In this document: one piece after another, positions 9,190 to 17,921 of the stretch
Position numbering within the stretch: the first letter of the stretch is position 1
Layout of the letters: the number at the start of each line of letters is the position of its first letter
DNA from: Phycisphaerae bacterium
GTDB taxonomy: Bacteria; Planctomycetota; Phycisphaerae; UBA1845; Fen-1342
Reading direction: 5' to 3'
DNA length: 64,000 nucleotides
Assembly: GCA_017999985.1 (NCBI GenBank)
Contig: JAGNKU010000010.1
Location: 119,387 to 183,386 of the forward strand
The notes under the pieces: generated by a model
Databases searched by the model: none
Told to the model about the DNA's origin: nothing
The model's input: only the letters and a program-made list of their open reading frames with translations
Program-made: the position numbers and the translations under genes

Positions 9190-10985
9190 TTCCGCCCGAG
9201 CCTGCGCCGCCACACCGCGCTGCCGCGTGGCAGCTGCTCACGGCGTACGCGCTCCTCGCCGCGCTTATCGTTGGATTGCATGGCACGGCCCTGCGCGGCG
9301 GCCTGTTTATGGACGACTACGCGCATTACAAGCAGTTGCGGGAGAGCGACTGGACGCTGGCCGGGCTCGCGCAGGCTTGCCGTCTGGAGCTGGTCGGCGG
9401 CGTCATCCAGCTCTGGTGGCTGCCCGAAACAACCCTGCGCTTCTTCCGCCCGGTCGCGTTCGGCCTGATGAAGCTCACGTACACGCTCACCGGTTGGAGC
9501 CCGGTGGCGCTGCACGCGGCGTCACTTGGATGGCATTTCGCCGTGTGCGTCCTGCTGATGATGCTGCTGCGGCGGTGTGGGGCGACGCTCTGGCTGGCGT
9601 GGGCGGTGGCGGGGCTCTTCGCGCTGCACCCCGGGCAGGTAGCCACGGTGCAGTGGATCGCGTGCCAGACCGAGCTCATGGTCACGGCGCTGCTGCTGGG
9701 TGCGACACTCTGCTACGGCCGGTTCCGCGCGTGGCCGGGGTTCGGGACCGGCGCAGCCGGCGCGGCGATCGGCGGCGGCGTCCTGTTCGCGCTCGCGCTG
9801 GGCTGTCGCGAGAACGCCATCGTCTTCCCGCTTGTGATGGCCACTGTGGACGCCACGTTGTGGTGGCAGCGCAGACGGCTCAGGACTGGCGGCGATGCGC
9901 CACATCCCACTGCTGCGCGCGGGCGCAGTACATACCTGGTTCTCAGCTTCTATACCGTCATTCTCGCGATCTTCGTCGTATACCTCGCCGTACGCGGCCG
10001 CATCCTCGGCGGGAACAGTGTCCCCCCGCGTCCGTACGTCATTCCGCCCACGGCACCCGATTTCGTCCGCTTCATCCTGGACAAGACCTGGTACTACCTG
10101 CTGGGCGAATTCCTGCTCGCCCCCTGCGTGCCCATCGGCGGGCTGCCGTACCTCCAGGCGCGCCCCCTGATGTTCTACGGGCTGACGGCACTGGTGCTCG
10201 CACTCTTACTGGTGGTGGTGCTCCGCTGCCGCCGGGAGCCGGCGGGCGTGCTCGCGCCGGCATGGTTGCTCGGGTTCATGTTACCGGTGTTGCCGGTCTT
10301 CGTTTCGCCGCACCACCTGTACCTGCCGGCGGTTGGCTGGGCCCTCGTCGTCATGCTGATCCTGCGCGGGCTCGGCGCCGTGCGCAGCGAGCCGGACGCA
10401 TCTGCGGCGCGCCGGCGTCGCTGCGTCATGTGGATTACTGTCGCTCTGGTCGGCACCGCGTTCGGCACAGCCACGTTCTATTTCGGGCTGGCGATCGAAA
10501 CCGGCGTGGGCGTGGAGGATTGCCTGACCGAGGAACTCGCGGCCGCCCCCAGCGGTCTGCACGATGGCGACACGCTCTACATTGCCAACCTGCCGGTGCT
10601 GGGGCACTACGTCCGCCTGGCTCTGGAGCAGCACACCGGCCGGCGGGGACTGCGCGTCATCCCGCTGACGTGGTCGCCGCGCCTGCTCGGGCCGGCAACG
10701 CCGACCGAGTTGATCTGGATCGATGACCGGACGATCGAGATCCGCGTGGCGGACGACCGTTATTTTGCCGGTCCGCTCGGACTGCTCGTGCGAGAAGCAA
10801 CGGGCCGCGATGTGCCGGATGAGGTCGATCGGCTGGCCGACCTGGGCTTCCGCGTGCGCGTGTTGGAGCGCGACGTCGGCGGAATCGCGGCCCTGCGTTT
10901 CGAATTCTCGCGGTCATTGGGCGCCCCGGGTGTACACTTGTTCTGGGGCTCGCGAACCCGCTGGGCCTGTGAAGTGAGGCCGTGA
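9186..10985 (+). CDS. Integral membrane protein, probable GT-C glycosyltransferase
   Basis: A 599-residue membrane protein with about ten to twelve hydrophobic helices. After the first helix comes LRGGLFMDDYAHYKQL, the paired-acid motif typical of GT-C transferases of the PMT/ArnT kind, followed by FFRPVAFGLMKLTYTLTG and LFALHPGQVATVQWIACQTE. This order (DD, RP, HP-Q-V-W) is seen in TMTC-like and related bacterial transferases. The C-terminal approximately 160 residues are soluble. It overlaps the preceding gene by ATGA and so is probably translationally coupled to it. The acceptor and donor are unknown; a protein-O-glycosylation or lipid-glycosylation role is inference. Confidence 0.65.
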   Translation: MIPPEPAPPHRAAAWQLLTAYALLAALIVGLHGTALRGGLFMDDYAHYKQLRESDWTLAGLAQACRLELVGGVIQLWWLPETTLRFFRPVAFGLMKLTYTLTGWSPVALHAASLGWHFAVCVLLMMLLRRCGATLWLAWAVAGLFALHPGQVATVQWIACQTELMVTALLLGATLCYGRFRAWPGFGTGAAGAAIGGGVLFALALGCRENAIVFPLVMATVDATLWWQRRRLRTGGDAPHPTAARGRSTYLVLSFYTVILAIFVVYLAVRGRILGGNSVPPRPYVIPPTAPDFVRFILDKTWYYLLGEFLLAPCVPIGGLPYLQARPLMFYGLTALVLALLLVVVLRCRREPAGVLAPAWLLGFMLPVLPVFVSPHHLYLPAVGWALVVMLILRGLGAVRSEPDASAARRRRCVMWITVALVGTAFGTATFYFGLAIETGVGVEDCLTEELAAAPSGLHDGDTLYIANLPVLGHYVRLALEQHTGRRGLRVIPLTWSPRLLGPATPTELIWIDDRTIEIRVADDRYFAGPLGLLVREATGRDVPDEVDRLADLGFRVRVLERDVGGIAALRFEFSRSLGAPGVHLFWGSRTRWACEVRP

Positions 10986-10991
10986 CGTGCA

Positions 10992-12197
10992 ATGACGACT
11001 GACAACAAGCTGCCGGCGGTGCGTCCGATCGAGGTGGTCCCGTTTCGCCGCGACGACGGAGAGATCTACTTCGCCCTGCACGATCCGGCGCAGCTTTCGA
11101 CCGACTCGCTGGCGATTTCCCCGGCCGGCTATTTCGTGCTGGCCCACCTGGACGGCGAGCACACCGCCGCAGACATCCAGGCTGCGTTTCGTGAACATGC
11201 CGGCATGGAGCTGCCGGCCGCGGAAATTCACCAACTGGTCGAAGTGCTTGACGCGGCGCTGCTGTTGCAAGGCGACCGTGTGCTACAGGTGCTGGCCGAG
11301 CGGCGGGCGGCGTATCAAGCGGCCCCGGCGCGCGACAACCGCGATTACGCACCATCGGCGGATGAACTGCGGACCGAGATCGCGGGCCTGCTCGCGCGCG
11401 GCGTCGCGGCCCCGGTCCGCGACGTGCGGGGGATCATCGCTCCGCACCTGGACTACGCCCGCGGCGCGCCGTGCTACGCGGATGCCTACGCCACGCTGGC
11501 TCAGGCGCCGCCCGCGGACAGGTATGTGATCCTTGGGACGAACCATTTCGGCGAGTCGACCGCCGTTGTGGCCACACGCAAGGACTTCTGGACGCCGCTG
11601 GGTGCGGTGCAGACCGACCGCGAGTTCATTGCGCGGCTGGAGTCGGCGCTGGGGACGTCTATCTGCGCGGGCGAGCACGACCACGCACGCGAACATTCGG
11701 TTGAGCTACAAGTCCATATCCTGCAAACGATTATGGGTTCACGACCCTTCGAGATCGTGCCCTTGCTGTGCCCGGGGGCGTGCGGCCCGACCGGCACGGC
11801 TCCGATTGACGGCCACGGCCCGGACCTGCACGCGGTGGCGCAGGTGCTCGCGAACCTTGTCGCCGACGGCGATCGCCGGACGGTGCTGATTGCCGGGGCC
11901 GACTTGAGCCATGTGGGGCAGCGGTTCGGCGATCCGGAGCCGACGACGCCCGAATTCCTCGCAGCGGTGGCCCGGACGGACCGCGAACTGCTCGACATGC
12001 TGGAGCGCCGGGAGGAAGAGGCGTTTGTCGCCAAGCTAGCGGCGGACGACAACCCCACGCGGGTGTGCAGCTCGGGGGGAATTTTCACCATGCTCCAGGC
12101 CCTGCCCGGTCGGTCCTGCAAGGTGCTGAGCTACCATCAGGCCGTGGACATGGCCCACGAGACGCACGTAACTTGCACAGCGGCGGTGGTTTGGTAA
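10992..12197 (+). CDS. MEMO1 family protein (AmmeMemoRadiSam protein B) with N-terminal PqqD-like domain
   Basis: A 401-residue protein in two parts. Residues 1 to about 100 resemble a small winged-helix/PqqD-like peptide-binding domain (GEIYFALHDPAQLSTD, GYFVLAHLDGEHTAADIQAAF). From about residue 135 it follows the MEMO family: RGIIAPHLDYARGAPCYADA, VILGTNHFGES, AREHSVELQVHILQ, LIAGADLSHVGQRFGD and a C-terminal CSSGGIFTMLQAL. Histidines in the APHLDY, NHFG and EHSVE segments are the family's metal or active-site positions. In many bacteria MEMO occurs with AMMECR1 and a radical SAM protein in a set of unknown chemistry; those partners are not adjacent here. It lies six bases after the membrane transferase gene. 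Confidence 0.85.
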   Translation: MTTDNKLPAVRPIEVVPFRRDDGEIYFALHDPAQLSTDSLAISPAGYFVLAHLDGEHTAADIQAAFREHAGMELPAAEIHQLVEVLDAALLLQGDRVLQVLAERRAAYQAAPARDNRDYAPSADELRTEIAGLLARGVAAPVRDVRGIIAPHLDYARGAPCYADAYATLAQAPPADRYVILGTNHFGESTAVVATRKDFWTPLGAVQTDREFIARLESALGTSICAGEHDHAREHSVELQVHILQTIMGSRPFEIVPLLCPGACGPTGTAPIDGHGPDLHAVAQVLANLVADGDRRTVLIAGADLSHVGQRFGDPEPTTPEFLAAVARTDRELLDMLERREEEAFVAKLAADDNPTRVCSSGGIFTMLQALPGRSCKVLSYHQAVDMAHETHVTCTAAVVW

Positions 12198-12388
12198 CGC
12201 GCGGCGGGCTCGCGGTCAAAAAAAGGGTCCCCGAATGGGCTTTTGGTTTCCCACTCGGTGACCCGTGCGCTGGGATGGGCTTATTAAAACGTTCCACCAT
12301 TAACAACAACGCCGCAACGTGAAGGTGTCGCGGCGTGTGCGGTTACGGCCAGCATTTTCGGGGGTCGCCAGTACGTGAGGTGGCGCGA

Positions 12389-13186
12389 TCACGCGCGGCG
12401 GTCAGTGCCGCGTTCGCCCCGCTCAGCGACGAAGGCGAGTCGGTGCAGCCGCTGGACTGAATTTGCCAGGCGCTGCAGCACCATGCGTCCGTCGACGGTC
12501 AGTTCAAGGCCGACGAACTGAAGTGCCAGGTTGAGGGCGCCGGATTCATCGGTGCGGGCGCCGCGGTAGCGCGCGTCCACCAGGATCGGTGAGCGGCCGT
12601 CCGGCAGGTGCATCTCAACGCCGATGGTCTGCTCCATGACCCATTCCGGCGGGGCGGGATGATGGAGGCGCACCAGCGCGCCCCCGCACGAAAGGTCACA
12701 CAAGTCGCCGGAGATGACCTGCAGGGCTTCGGTCTGGGCGCGCGCGCGGGCCAGGACGCCGCCGGCCCAGATGCTGACGTTCAGTGGCATCTCCGCCGGG
12801 ATCGGCGTGCGGAAATACGCACGCCGCTGCAACTCGGTCATGCCGTCCGGCCAGCGATAGCGGATCGCGGGCACGGTGGTCTGGTCGTCGAGGACGAAGT
12901 GCCCCTTGGCCTCGACGATGGTCGCGAAGAGCAGTTTGCGGCTCCGCTGCCGGAAGCTGACGCCCAGGTATTGTCCGGGTGCGACCGCCGGCAGGGGGTG
13001 GTCGTCCACGGCCTGGTAGTCGAGCACGAAGAAGCGGCGTTGGGCATCGCGCTCAAGGAAGCGCGACTTGAACGAGTACCACTCGTGGCCGTCCTGGAAG
13101 GTCAGCACCGCCAGGGCGCGTTCCTGCACGGCACGATCAAAGATCGCGGACGCGTCGAGCGGGGTGAGCATGCGCCGGGGCTTCAT
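12389..13186 (-). CDS. PilZ-type protein, third gene of a three-gene PilZ operon
   Basis: A 265-residue cytoplasmic protein with YcgR-like organisation: an N-terminal beta-rich domain (about 20-125) followed by a PilZ domain. The c-di-GMP binding signature is present as LQRRAYFRTPI (the RxxxR arginines) and DLSCGGALVRL (D/NxSxxG). Proteins of this architecture bind cyclic di-GMP and act on flagellar motors or exopolysaccharide synthesis; the target here is unknown. Its start overlaps the end of the upstream PilZ gene by four bases (ATGA). It is convergent with the MEMO gene. Confidence 0.82.
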   Translation of the reverse strand: MKPRRMLTPLDASAIFDRAVQERALAVLTFQDGHEWYSFKSRFLERDAQRRFFVLDYQAVDDHPLPAVAPGQYLGVSFRQRSRKLLFATIVEAKGHFVLDDQTTVPAIRYRWPDGMTELQRRAYFRTPIPAEMPLNVSIWAGGVLARARAQTEALQVISGDLCDLSCGGALVRLHHPAPPEWVMEQTIGVEMHLPDGRSPILVDARYRGARTDESGALNLALQFVGLELTVDGRMVLQRLANSVQRLHRLAFVAERGERGTDRRA

Positions 13187-13896
13187 GGCTGGCCCTCCGA
13201 TTCCGTCAGGCGCGCCGCCTCGTCCTGCAGGGCGTTGCGCAACCGCTCCAGCAAGGCTTCATGGCCGGCAGCGACGAACTCGAAACCAATGATCACGTGA
13301 CCTTCCTCGCGGCAGCGTGTCTTGCTGCAGGCGATCGCCGGCAGGCTGTACACATCCTCGCCCCAGGGCAGGACGAACTCGACGCGCACCTCGTCGCCGA
13401 TGAAGAGGACGTCGTCGATGTCCGTGCTGATCACGCGACAGGCCACGCCGTGCGGGCCGATGTTCGACATGATCGCCACGAACGGTGGCTGGGCCGCCGG
13501 GACGAAGAACCGCACGGGCACCGGGTCCACCGGTGCGTGCCGCGCAAAGCGCCGGCGGTTGGCGACCTGGATCGTCTCCGGGACGGCGAGCACGACACGC
13601 TGCGGGACGGTGCGATCGGAGACTTCCCGCACATGAGTTGAGAACAGGCAGAGCTGTCCGGAGAGGATCATCCGCACATCGCACATGGCGCCGATCAGCG
13701 CGGCGAGCGACACGTTGGGCCCGACGTCGTGCAGGTCCACCTGCAGCGTCCCCTTGTCGTTGCCGGCCAGCGTGCCCCAGAGCAGGGCGCTGTGGGCGTC
13801 CGGCCGGGGTTCGATCTCGAATTTCGCGCGTGTGCGGACGGCCTGTGCGAGCACGCGGTGCGCCTGGCGCTCCGTCAGATCGAGCGTGACTAGCAT
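13183..13896 (-). CDS. PilZ-type protein, second gene of the PilZ operon
   Basis: A 237-residue protein again made of an N-terminal YcgR-N-like beta domain (about 1-110) and a C-terminal PilZ domain. The arginine patch is ANRRRFARHAPVD, and the second motif is degenerate: MSNIGPHGVACRV in place of D/NxSxxG followed by small residues. Cyclic di-GMP binding is therefore likely but less certain than in its two neighbours. It lies three bases downstream of the first PilZ gene and overlaps the third by ATGA, so the three are almost certainly co-transcribed. A preceding stretch (MILSGQLCLFSTHVREV) contains the buried strand that links the two domains in this family. Confidence 0.78.
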   Translation of the reverse strand: MLVTLDLTERQAHRVLAQAVRTRAKFEIEPRPDAHSALLWGTLAGNDKGTLQVDLHDVGPNVSLAALIGAMCDVRMILSGQLCLFSTHVREVSDRTVPQRVVLAVPETIQVANRRRFARHAPVDPVPVRFFVPAAQPPFVAIMSNIGPHGVACRVISTDIDDVLFIGDEVRVEFVLPWGEDVYSLPAIACSKTRCREEGHVIIGFEFVAAGHEALLERLRNALQDEAARLTESEGQP

Positions 13897-13899
13897 GGG

Positions 13900-14658
13900 T
13901 TATTTTCCTCCGCCGTCGTGAACGATGACCCGGCGCAGCTTGGCGCGTTCGCGCGCCGTCACGAACTGCTCGACGCGCTGCACCTGCTGCGTGTGCAGAT
14001 CGGGGTCCTCGCCCGCACAGAACATGCAGCCGAGGACCACGGACTCGCTTTGCGTTACGACGCGCGCATGGGTGATCCGCATCACGAACTCGATCGGCTG
14101 CGGGTCGCCCGGCAGGTTGAAGCGGGCCCAGTACACATCGCCGGCCTTGATCTGACGGCCGTGGTTGAGGGCGGCCGTCGCCCGCATCCCCCCGGCGGAG
14201 ATATCGTGCAGTCGCACGGGGAAACTGCAGGGCTCGCCACGCACCTTGGTTACGCTGGCGTAGATCGGCTCGAGGTCGGCGAGCGACACGCGGTAGTGCC
14301 GCCGCTGCTGGCGTTGCTCGACACACGTGGGCAGGCTCATCCGCCAGGCCGCGACGCGCCCGCGCCGCTCGCAGCGCCACCAGACGCGGCCGCGCGTCTG
14401 GGTGTGACACGCAACCGTCTCGCCCTCGTGCGTGAAGTAGATGTCCGCCGGTGCGCCTTCGGTGGGCAGGTCGGCGGGCGGCTGGGTCGGCCACTCCAGG
14501 AGGACCGTGTCGCCCTGCAACGCCAGGAAGCGCGTATGAACTTCTTTGCCCGCATGGGCGCGCGAAACGAATGCCACCCGCGCGCGGCGCCGCTCGTCGC
14601 ACGCCAACTCCAGGACGCGCAGTTGAGTCTTCCGGCGTCTGAACGACAGGACCGCCAT
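13900..14658 (-). CDS. PilZ-type protein, first gene of the PilZ operon
   Basis: A 252-residue protein with a basic N-terminus (MAVLSFRRRKTQL), an approximately 100-residue beta-rich domain and a PilZ domain from about residue 125. The nucleotide-binding elements are RQQRRHYRVSL and HDISAGGMRA. ATG at 14658 is chosen because a strong AAAGGAGGAG ribosome-binding site ends three to six bases before it; the reading frame stays open for another 159 codons upstream but that stretch is arginine/alanine-rich and looks untranslated. The three adjacent YcgR-like paralogues share little identity, which suggests different partners reading the same second messenger. Confidence 0.8.
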   Translation of the reverse strand: MAVLSFRRRKTQLRVLELACDERRRARVAFVSRAHAGKEVHTRFLALQGDTVLLEWPTQPPADLPTEGAPADIYFTHEGETVACHTQTRGRVWWRCERRGRVAAWRMSLPTCVEQRQQRRHYRVSLADLEPIYASVTKVRGEPCSFPVRLHDISAGGMRATAALNHGRQIKAGDVYWARFNLPGDPQPIEFVMRITHARVVTQSESVVLGCMFCAGEDPDLHTQQVQRVEQFVTARERAKLRRVIVHDGGGK

Positions 14659-15128
14659 GGCTCCTCCTTTGTGGCCGCCATTGGCCGGTCTTGTCTTCGT
14701 CGTACGTATTGCGCGACTTGACTCGCGGGCGACCCGGCGAATGCGGACGTTGCACGGCGGACAGCGCCCGCGCACGTCCGATGCGCGGAGCGTCCGAAGC
14801 GCGACGCGCGCGGGTGCGAGACTATCGGAGCCCGCCCCAGCGGTCCCGAAAGATCGCGCCGCGCTGCGCCGGAGCGCGGGTGGCGTGCGGCCGCCGGTGG
14901 CGAGTCGCGAAACGTGATGGCGTGCCGCTGGGCGGGGGCGGGCGCCGCGGCGCCGCTCAAAATAATCCGCGTGACACGCCGTGCGGGCCGCCGCGAAGCC
15001 CGCATAATCAGCGCCGCGCGGTCGGGCGGTGGTGACGCGTCGCGCGCCGGTGGCTAGAATGCGGGCCACGTCGGCGGGCGCGCTGGGCTGAGCCCCGCGT
15101 ACCGTCGACTCCGGAGCGAGGATCCGCG
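14659..15128. other. 470-bp divergent intergenic region
   Basis: Lies between the PilZ operon (minus) and the PEGA lipoprotein gene (plus). It is extremely GC-rich, open in several frames but without protein-like composition. The only supported content is the ribosome-binding site of the first PilZ gene at its left end and a promoter-like pair for the lipoprotein gene at 15032-15060. I see no RNA gene or repeat in it. Confidence 0.5.
15032..15060 (+). promoter_or_regulatory. Putative promoter of the PEGA lipoprotein gene
   Basis: GTGACG at 15032-15037, a 17-base spacer and TAGAAT at 15055-15060. The predicted start of transcription is about 60 bases before the ATG. Match is good in the -10 and moderate in the -35 element. 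Confidence 0.4.
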
Positions 15129-15551
15129 ATGTCAACTCCGCGATGCGGTGTGCCTCACCTGTCCGTGGTCCTGGCGGCTGCGGCGGCGCTGGGTGGCTGC
15201 GTGGAACGCACGGTGAAGATCGAGACCCGTCCGCCGGGCGCGCTTGTCGTCGTCAACGATGAAGAGGTCGGCGTCAGCCCGGTGAAGTTCGCATTTCTGT
15301 GGTATGGCGACTACGACCTGGTGCTGCGCAAGCCGGGTTACCAGACGCTGAAGACCCACTACCGCCTCGAAGCGCCGTGGTATCAATGGCCGCCGTTCGA
15401 CATCATCGCCGAGACGATGGTGCCCGCCATGATCACCGACGAGCATGTCCTGCCGCCCTTCGCGTTGCAGCCGGCCGAACAGCCCAACACGGACGAGCTC
15501 ATCGGGCGGGCGAACGAGCTGCGCGAGCGCGCGCTTTTCGAGGGCCAGTGA
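15129..15551 (+). CDS. PEGA domain lipoprotein
   Basis: A 140-residue exported lipoprotein. The signal peptide ends in a lipobox LGGC (cysteine near residue 24). The mature part opens with KIETRPPGALVVVNDEEVG, a PEGA repeat (a short beta structure found in envelope and cell-surface proteins), then GDYDLVLRKPGYQTLKTHY, the second half of the same unit. The C-terminal 40 residues are helical and charged. Molecular role unknown; a structural or anchoring role in the envelope is the usual guess for the family. It is convergent with the uracil-DNA glycosylase gene, 26 bp away. Confidence 0.82.
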   Translation: MSTPRCGVPHLSVVLAAAAALGGCVERTVKIETRPPGALVVVNDEEVGVSPVKFAFLWYGDYDLVLRKPGYQTLKTHYRLEAPWYQWPPFDIIAETMVPAMITDEHVLPPFALQPAEQPNTDELIGRANELRERALFEGQ

Positions 15552-15577
15552 GCAACGGGGCGTGGTGATTCAGCCGC

Positions 15578-16552
15578 TCACGAGCGCTGCGGTGCCGGCA
15601 GCCCCAGCAGTCGCATGACCTGCTGGAGGTCGGCCCAGGCGTCGCCCTTCGCGGCGGGATTGCGCAGCAGGTAGGCGGGGTGGAAGGTGGGCATCAGCCT
15701 GGCGGGCGGCAGCCCGACGAGGGCCAGAGCCGGCGGCGGGAAATCGTGGAACGCGCCGCGCAGTTTGGATATCGCGACTTTGGTTGCCAGCAGCGTCTGC
15801 GTCGCCGGCCGCCCCAGCGAGATGATCACCTGCGGCCGCAGAATAGCGAGCTGACGGAACAGGAACGGCGCGCACGTCTCCATTTCGTCGTCCGCCGGTG
15901 TCCGATTGCCCGGCGGACGGCACTTGACGACATTGCAGATGTACACTTGGTCGCGGGTCAACGACATCGCGGCGATCATGCGGGTCAGGAGCTGCCCCGC
16001 GCGGCCGACGAACGGAATCCCCTGCGCATCCTCATCCGCCCCGGGCCCCTCACCGACGAACACCAACGCGGGGCGCGGATGGCCGACGCCGAACACCGTT
16101 TGTGTGCGACCGGCGTGCAACCGGCACTTCGTGCAGCCGCGCACGTGGGTCGCATCGAGGTGCGCGAGCGCGGCCGCGGCATCTGCCTTTGAGAGCTCTG
16201 CCCGGCACGGCGGCGGAAGCCCGGTATCGTCGCCGAACAGCGCCGGGGTGCTCGCTGGCAAGGTCGTCGCACGCACTGCCGCGGCTGTGGGGAGACGCTC
16301 AACAACCGGCGACGGAGGCGCGGGGCGTGCGCCCTCACGGTTGCCAACGCCGGTGACCACTGCCGCGGCGGGTGTGGTGGAAACGTCCCAGTGTGGCACG
16401 CCCAGCCGGCGCTCGTTGCGCAGCCACTCGCGCAGCGTCGATTCGACTGTATCCGGGGGCGGCTCGGTCACGATGGGTAGTGTAGGGATGCAGCGCGCCG
16501 GCGACAAGCACGCGCCGTCGGCTGCGAATTGCCCCCGGTACCGGCGGCTCAT
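15578..16552 (-). CDS. Uracil-DNA glycosylase, family 4 type
   Basis: Removes uracil from DNA to start base-excision repair. The glycosylase domain occupies about residues 150-324 and has motif 1 GEGPGADEDAQGIPFVG, NVVKCRPPGNRTP and the C-terminal motif TFHPAYLLR. Cysteines CTKC, the cysteine of KCRPP and CAPF are placed like the four ligands of the [4Fe-4S] cluster of family 4 enzymes. The first approximately 145 residues are low-complexity, proline/alanine-rich and probably disordered, which makes the protein about 100 residues longer than simple members. ATG at 16552 has GGGGAG ten bases upstream; GTG at 16471 would remove 27 unremarkable residues and is an alternative. Confidence 0.85.
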   Translation of the reverse strand: MSRRYRGQFAADGACLSPARCIPTLPIVTEPPPDTVESTLREWLRNERRLGVPHWDVSTTPAAAVVTGVGNREGARPAPPSPVVERLPTAAAVRATTLPASTPALFGDDTGLPPPCRAELSKADAAAALAHLDATHVRGCTKCRLHAGRTQTVFGVGHPRPALVFVGEGPGADEDAQGIPFVGRAGQLLTRMIAAMSLTRDQVYICNVVKCRPPGNRTPADDEMETCAPFLFRQLAILRPQVIISLGRPATQTLLATKVAISKLRGAFHDFPPPALALVGLPPARLMPTFHPAYLLRNPAAKGDAWADLQQVMRLLGLPAPQRS

Positions 16553-16615
16553 AGAATCGCCGCTCCCCGCGCCCTGTTGTGGCCGCGCTGGTCGGGTCAC
16601 CTGGAGAAGCTTGTC

Positions 16616-17365
16616 GTGGACCGCCCGCCGCTCAAGCCGTTGTCGCTCACGATCATGTATCCGTGCTACAACGAGGAGGCCAACGTCGAGCGGGTGACGC
16701 GCGCGGCGGTGGAAACGGCGCGGGCGATCGCGGACGACTGGGAGGTGGTCATCGTCAATGACGGCAGTCGTGACCGCACGGGCGAAATCGCCGACCGGCT
16801 CGCGGCCGAGTTGCCGAACGTACGCGCCGTGCACAACCGCCCGAATCGCGGCTATGGCGGGGCGCTGGCGCGCGGGTTTCGCGAGGCGCGCAAGGACTGG
16901 ATCTTCTACACCGATGGCGACGGGCAGTTCGATTTCAACGAGATTAGCAAGCTCCTGCCGCTGCTCGCAACGCATGACATCGTGTCGTGCTACCGGCTGG
17001 ATCGCAAAGACTCGTTCATGCGGAAGTTGAACGCGTTTGCCTGGTCCACGCTGGTCAACCTGCTCTTCCACATCGGGCTGCGGGACATCGATTGCGCGTT
17101 CAAGATCTACCCGCGCACGTTCATCGAGCGCATCGAAATGAGGAGCACGGGCGCGCTGATCGACACGGAAATGCTCGCCAAGGCCCGCAATCTCGGGTAC
17201 TCGATCGCGCAGCTCGGCGTGCACCACTATCCGCGCACCGCCGGCGCGCAGACCGGCGCCAACCTCAAGGTCATCGCCCGGGCGTTCAAGGAGCTGTTCA
17301 AGCTGTACCGCCAGATCAAGCGCGAAGGCCGCGCGGCACCGGCGGTCGATGCGGCCCGCACGTAA
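16616..17365 (+). CDS. Family 2 glycosyltransferase, dolichyl-phosphate mannose synthase-like
   Basis: A 249-residue cytoplasmic-face GT-A enzyme. It begins with LTIMYPCYNEEANVERV, then VVIVNDGSRDRTGEI, the nucleotide-sugar motif FYTDGDGQFDF and GLRDIDCAFKIYPR, all typical of polyprenyl-phosphate sugar synthases (DPM1/GtrB type). It lacks the C-terminal membrane helices of GtrB, apart from one hydrophobic stretch near AFAWSTLVNLLFHIGL. It could make the lipid-linked sugar used by the GT-C-like membrane transferases at 5.9-11 kb, but that is inference. The start is GTG with GGAG nine bases upstream. It is divergent from the uracil-DNA glycosylase gene. Confidence 0.85.
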   Translation: MDRPPLKPLSLTIMYPCYNEEANVERVTRAAVETARAIADDWEVVIVNDGSRDRTGEIADRLAAELPNVRAVHNRPNRGYGGALARGFREARKDWIFYTDGDGQFDFNEISKLLPLLATHDIVSCYRLDRKDSFMRKLNAFAWSTLVNLLFHIGLRDIDCAFKIYPRTFIERIEMRSTGALIDTEMLAKARNLGYSIAQLGVHHYPRTAGAQTGANLKVIARAFKELFKLYRQIKREGRAAPAVDAART

Positions 17366-17390
17366 GGCACGTGTCAGGCTGGTTCACGGT

Positions 17391-17819
17391 TCACGGGGCG
17401 GGGCGCGGTGTGTGCGCGTCGGCGTCCTCGGCTTCTTCCTCGATCTCGAGCAGCTCGAACAGGTTGCCGTCCGGATCGGCGATCGTCACGATCCGCAGGT
17501 CGTTGTAGCTTTCGATCTCGTCCACCTGTTGCCCGCCGTGCTCGATCAGTCGCACGAGGACGTCGTCGAAATTCGTGGTCGTGATGTCGAAGCGGACGGT
17601 GGGGTACTGGCCCGGCGGCGGTTGCACCTCGGGGTCCCAGGGTGCGACCGGTCCGAGCAGGCGGATCGACGAGCCTCCGTCGGGGAAGTTCAGGCGGGCA
17701 TAAGCGCTGCTCGCGCTAACCTCCTTCTCCGCCACTTCGAGCCCCAGGCCGTCGGCCCAGAAACGCAGGGCCAGGGTGAAATCGCTGACGTAGATGTGCA
17801 CGTCGCCGATGAACAGCAT
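17391..17819 (-). CDS. VOC family (glyoxalase/bleomycin-resistance fold) protein
   Basis: A 142-residue protein of one VOC module. It opens with FIGDVHIYVSDFTLALRFW and continues with GLGLEVAEKEV, then SSIRLLGP, and later VRFDITTTNFDDVLVRLIEHGG and TIADPDGNLFELLE; these are the two paired beta-alpha-beta-beta-beta units. The terminal E in FELLE and a first-strand histidine (VHIYV) are at usual metal-ligand positions. The substrate is unknown. Two ATGs (17825 and 17819) are possible; the second has AGGG at a good distance. Its short acidic tail (EIEEEAEDADA) is unusual. It is convergent with the family 2 glycosyltransferase, only 25 bp apart. Confidence 0.75.
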   Translation of the reverse strand: MLFIGDVHIYVSDFTLALRFWADGLGLEVAEKEVSASSAYARLNFPDGGSSIRLLGPVAPWDPEVQPPPGQYPTVRFDITTTNFDDVLVRLIEHGGQQVDEIESYNDLRIVTIADPDGNLFELLEIEEEAEDADAHTPRPAP

Positions 17820-17921
17820 GAGCATGACCCTGGGCGCCGGCACTCCGCCGCCGGCACGGGTGTTCGTCGTTCGCCGCGGGCTGGAGTGCGGAGACGCCGG
17901 CCCGCGGGGCGCACACAACCC

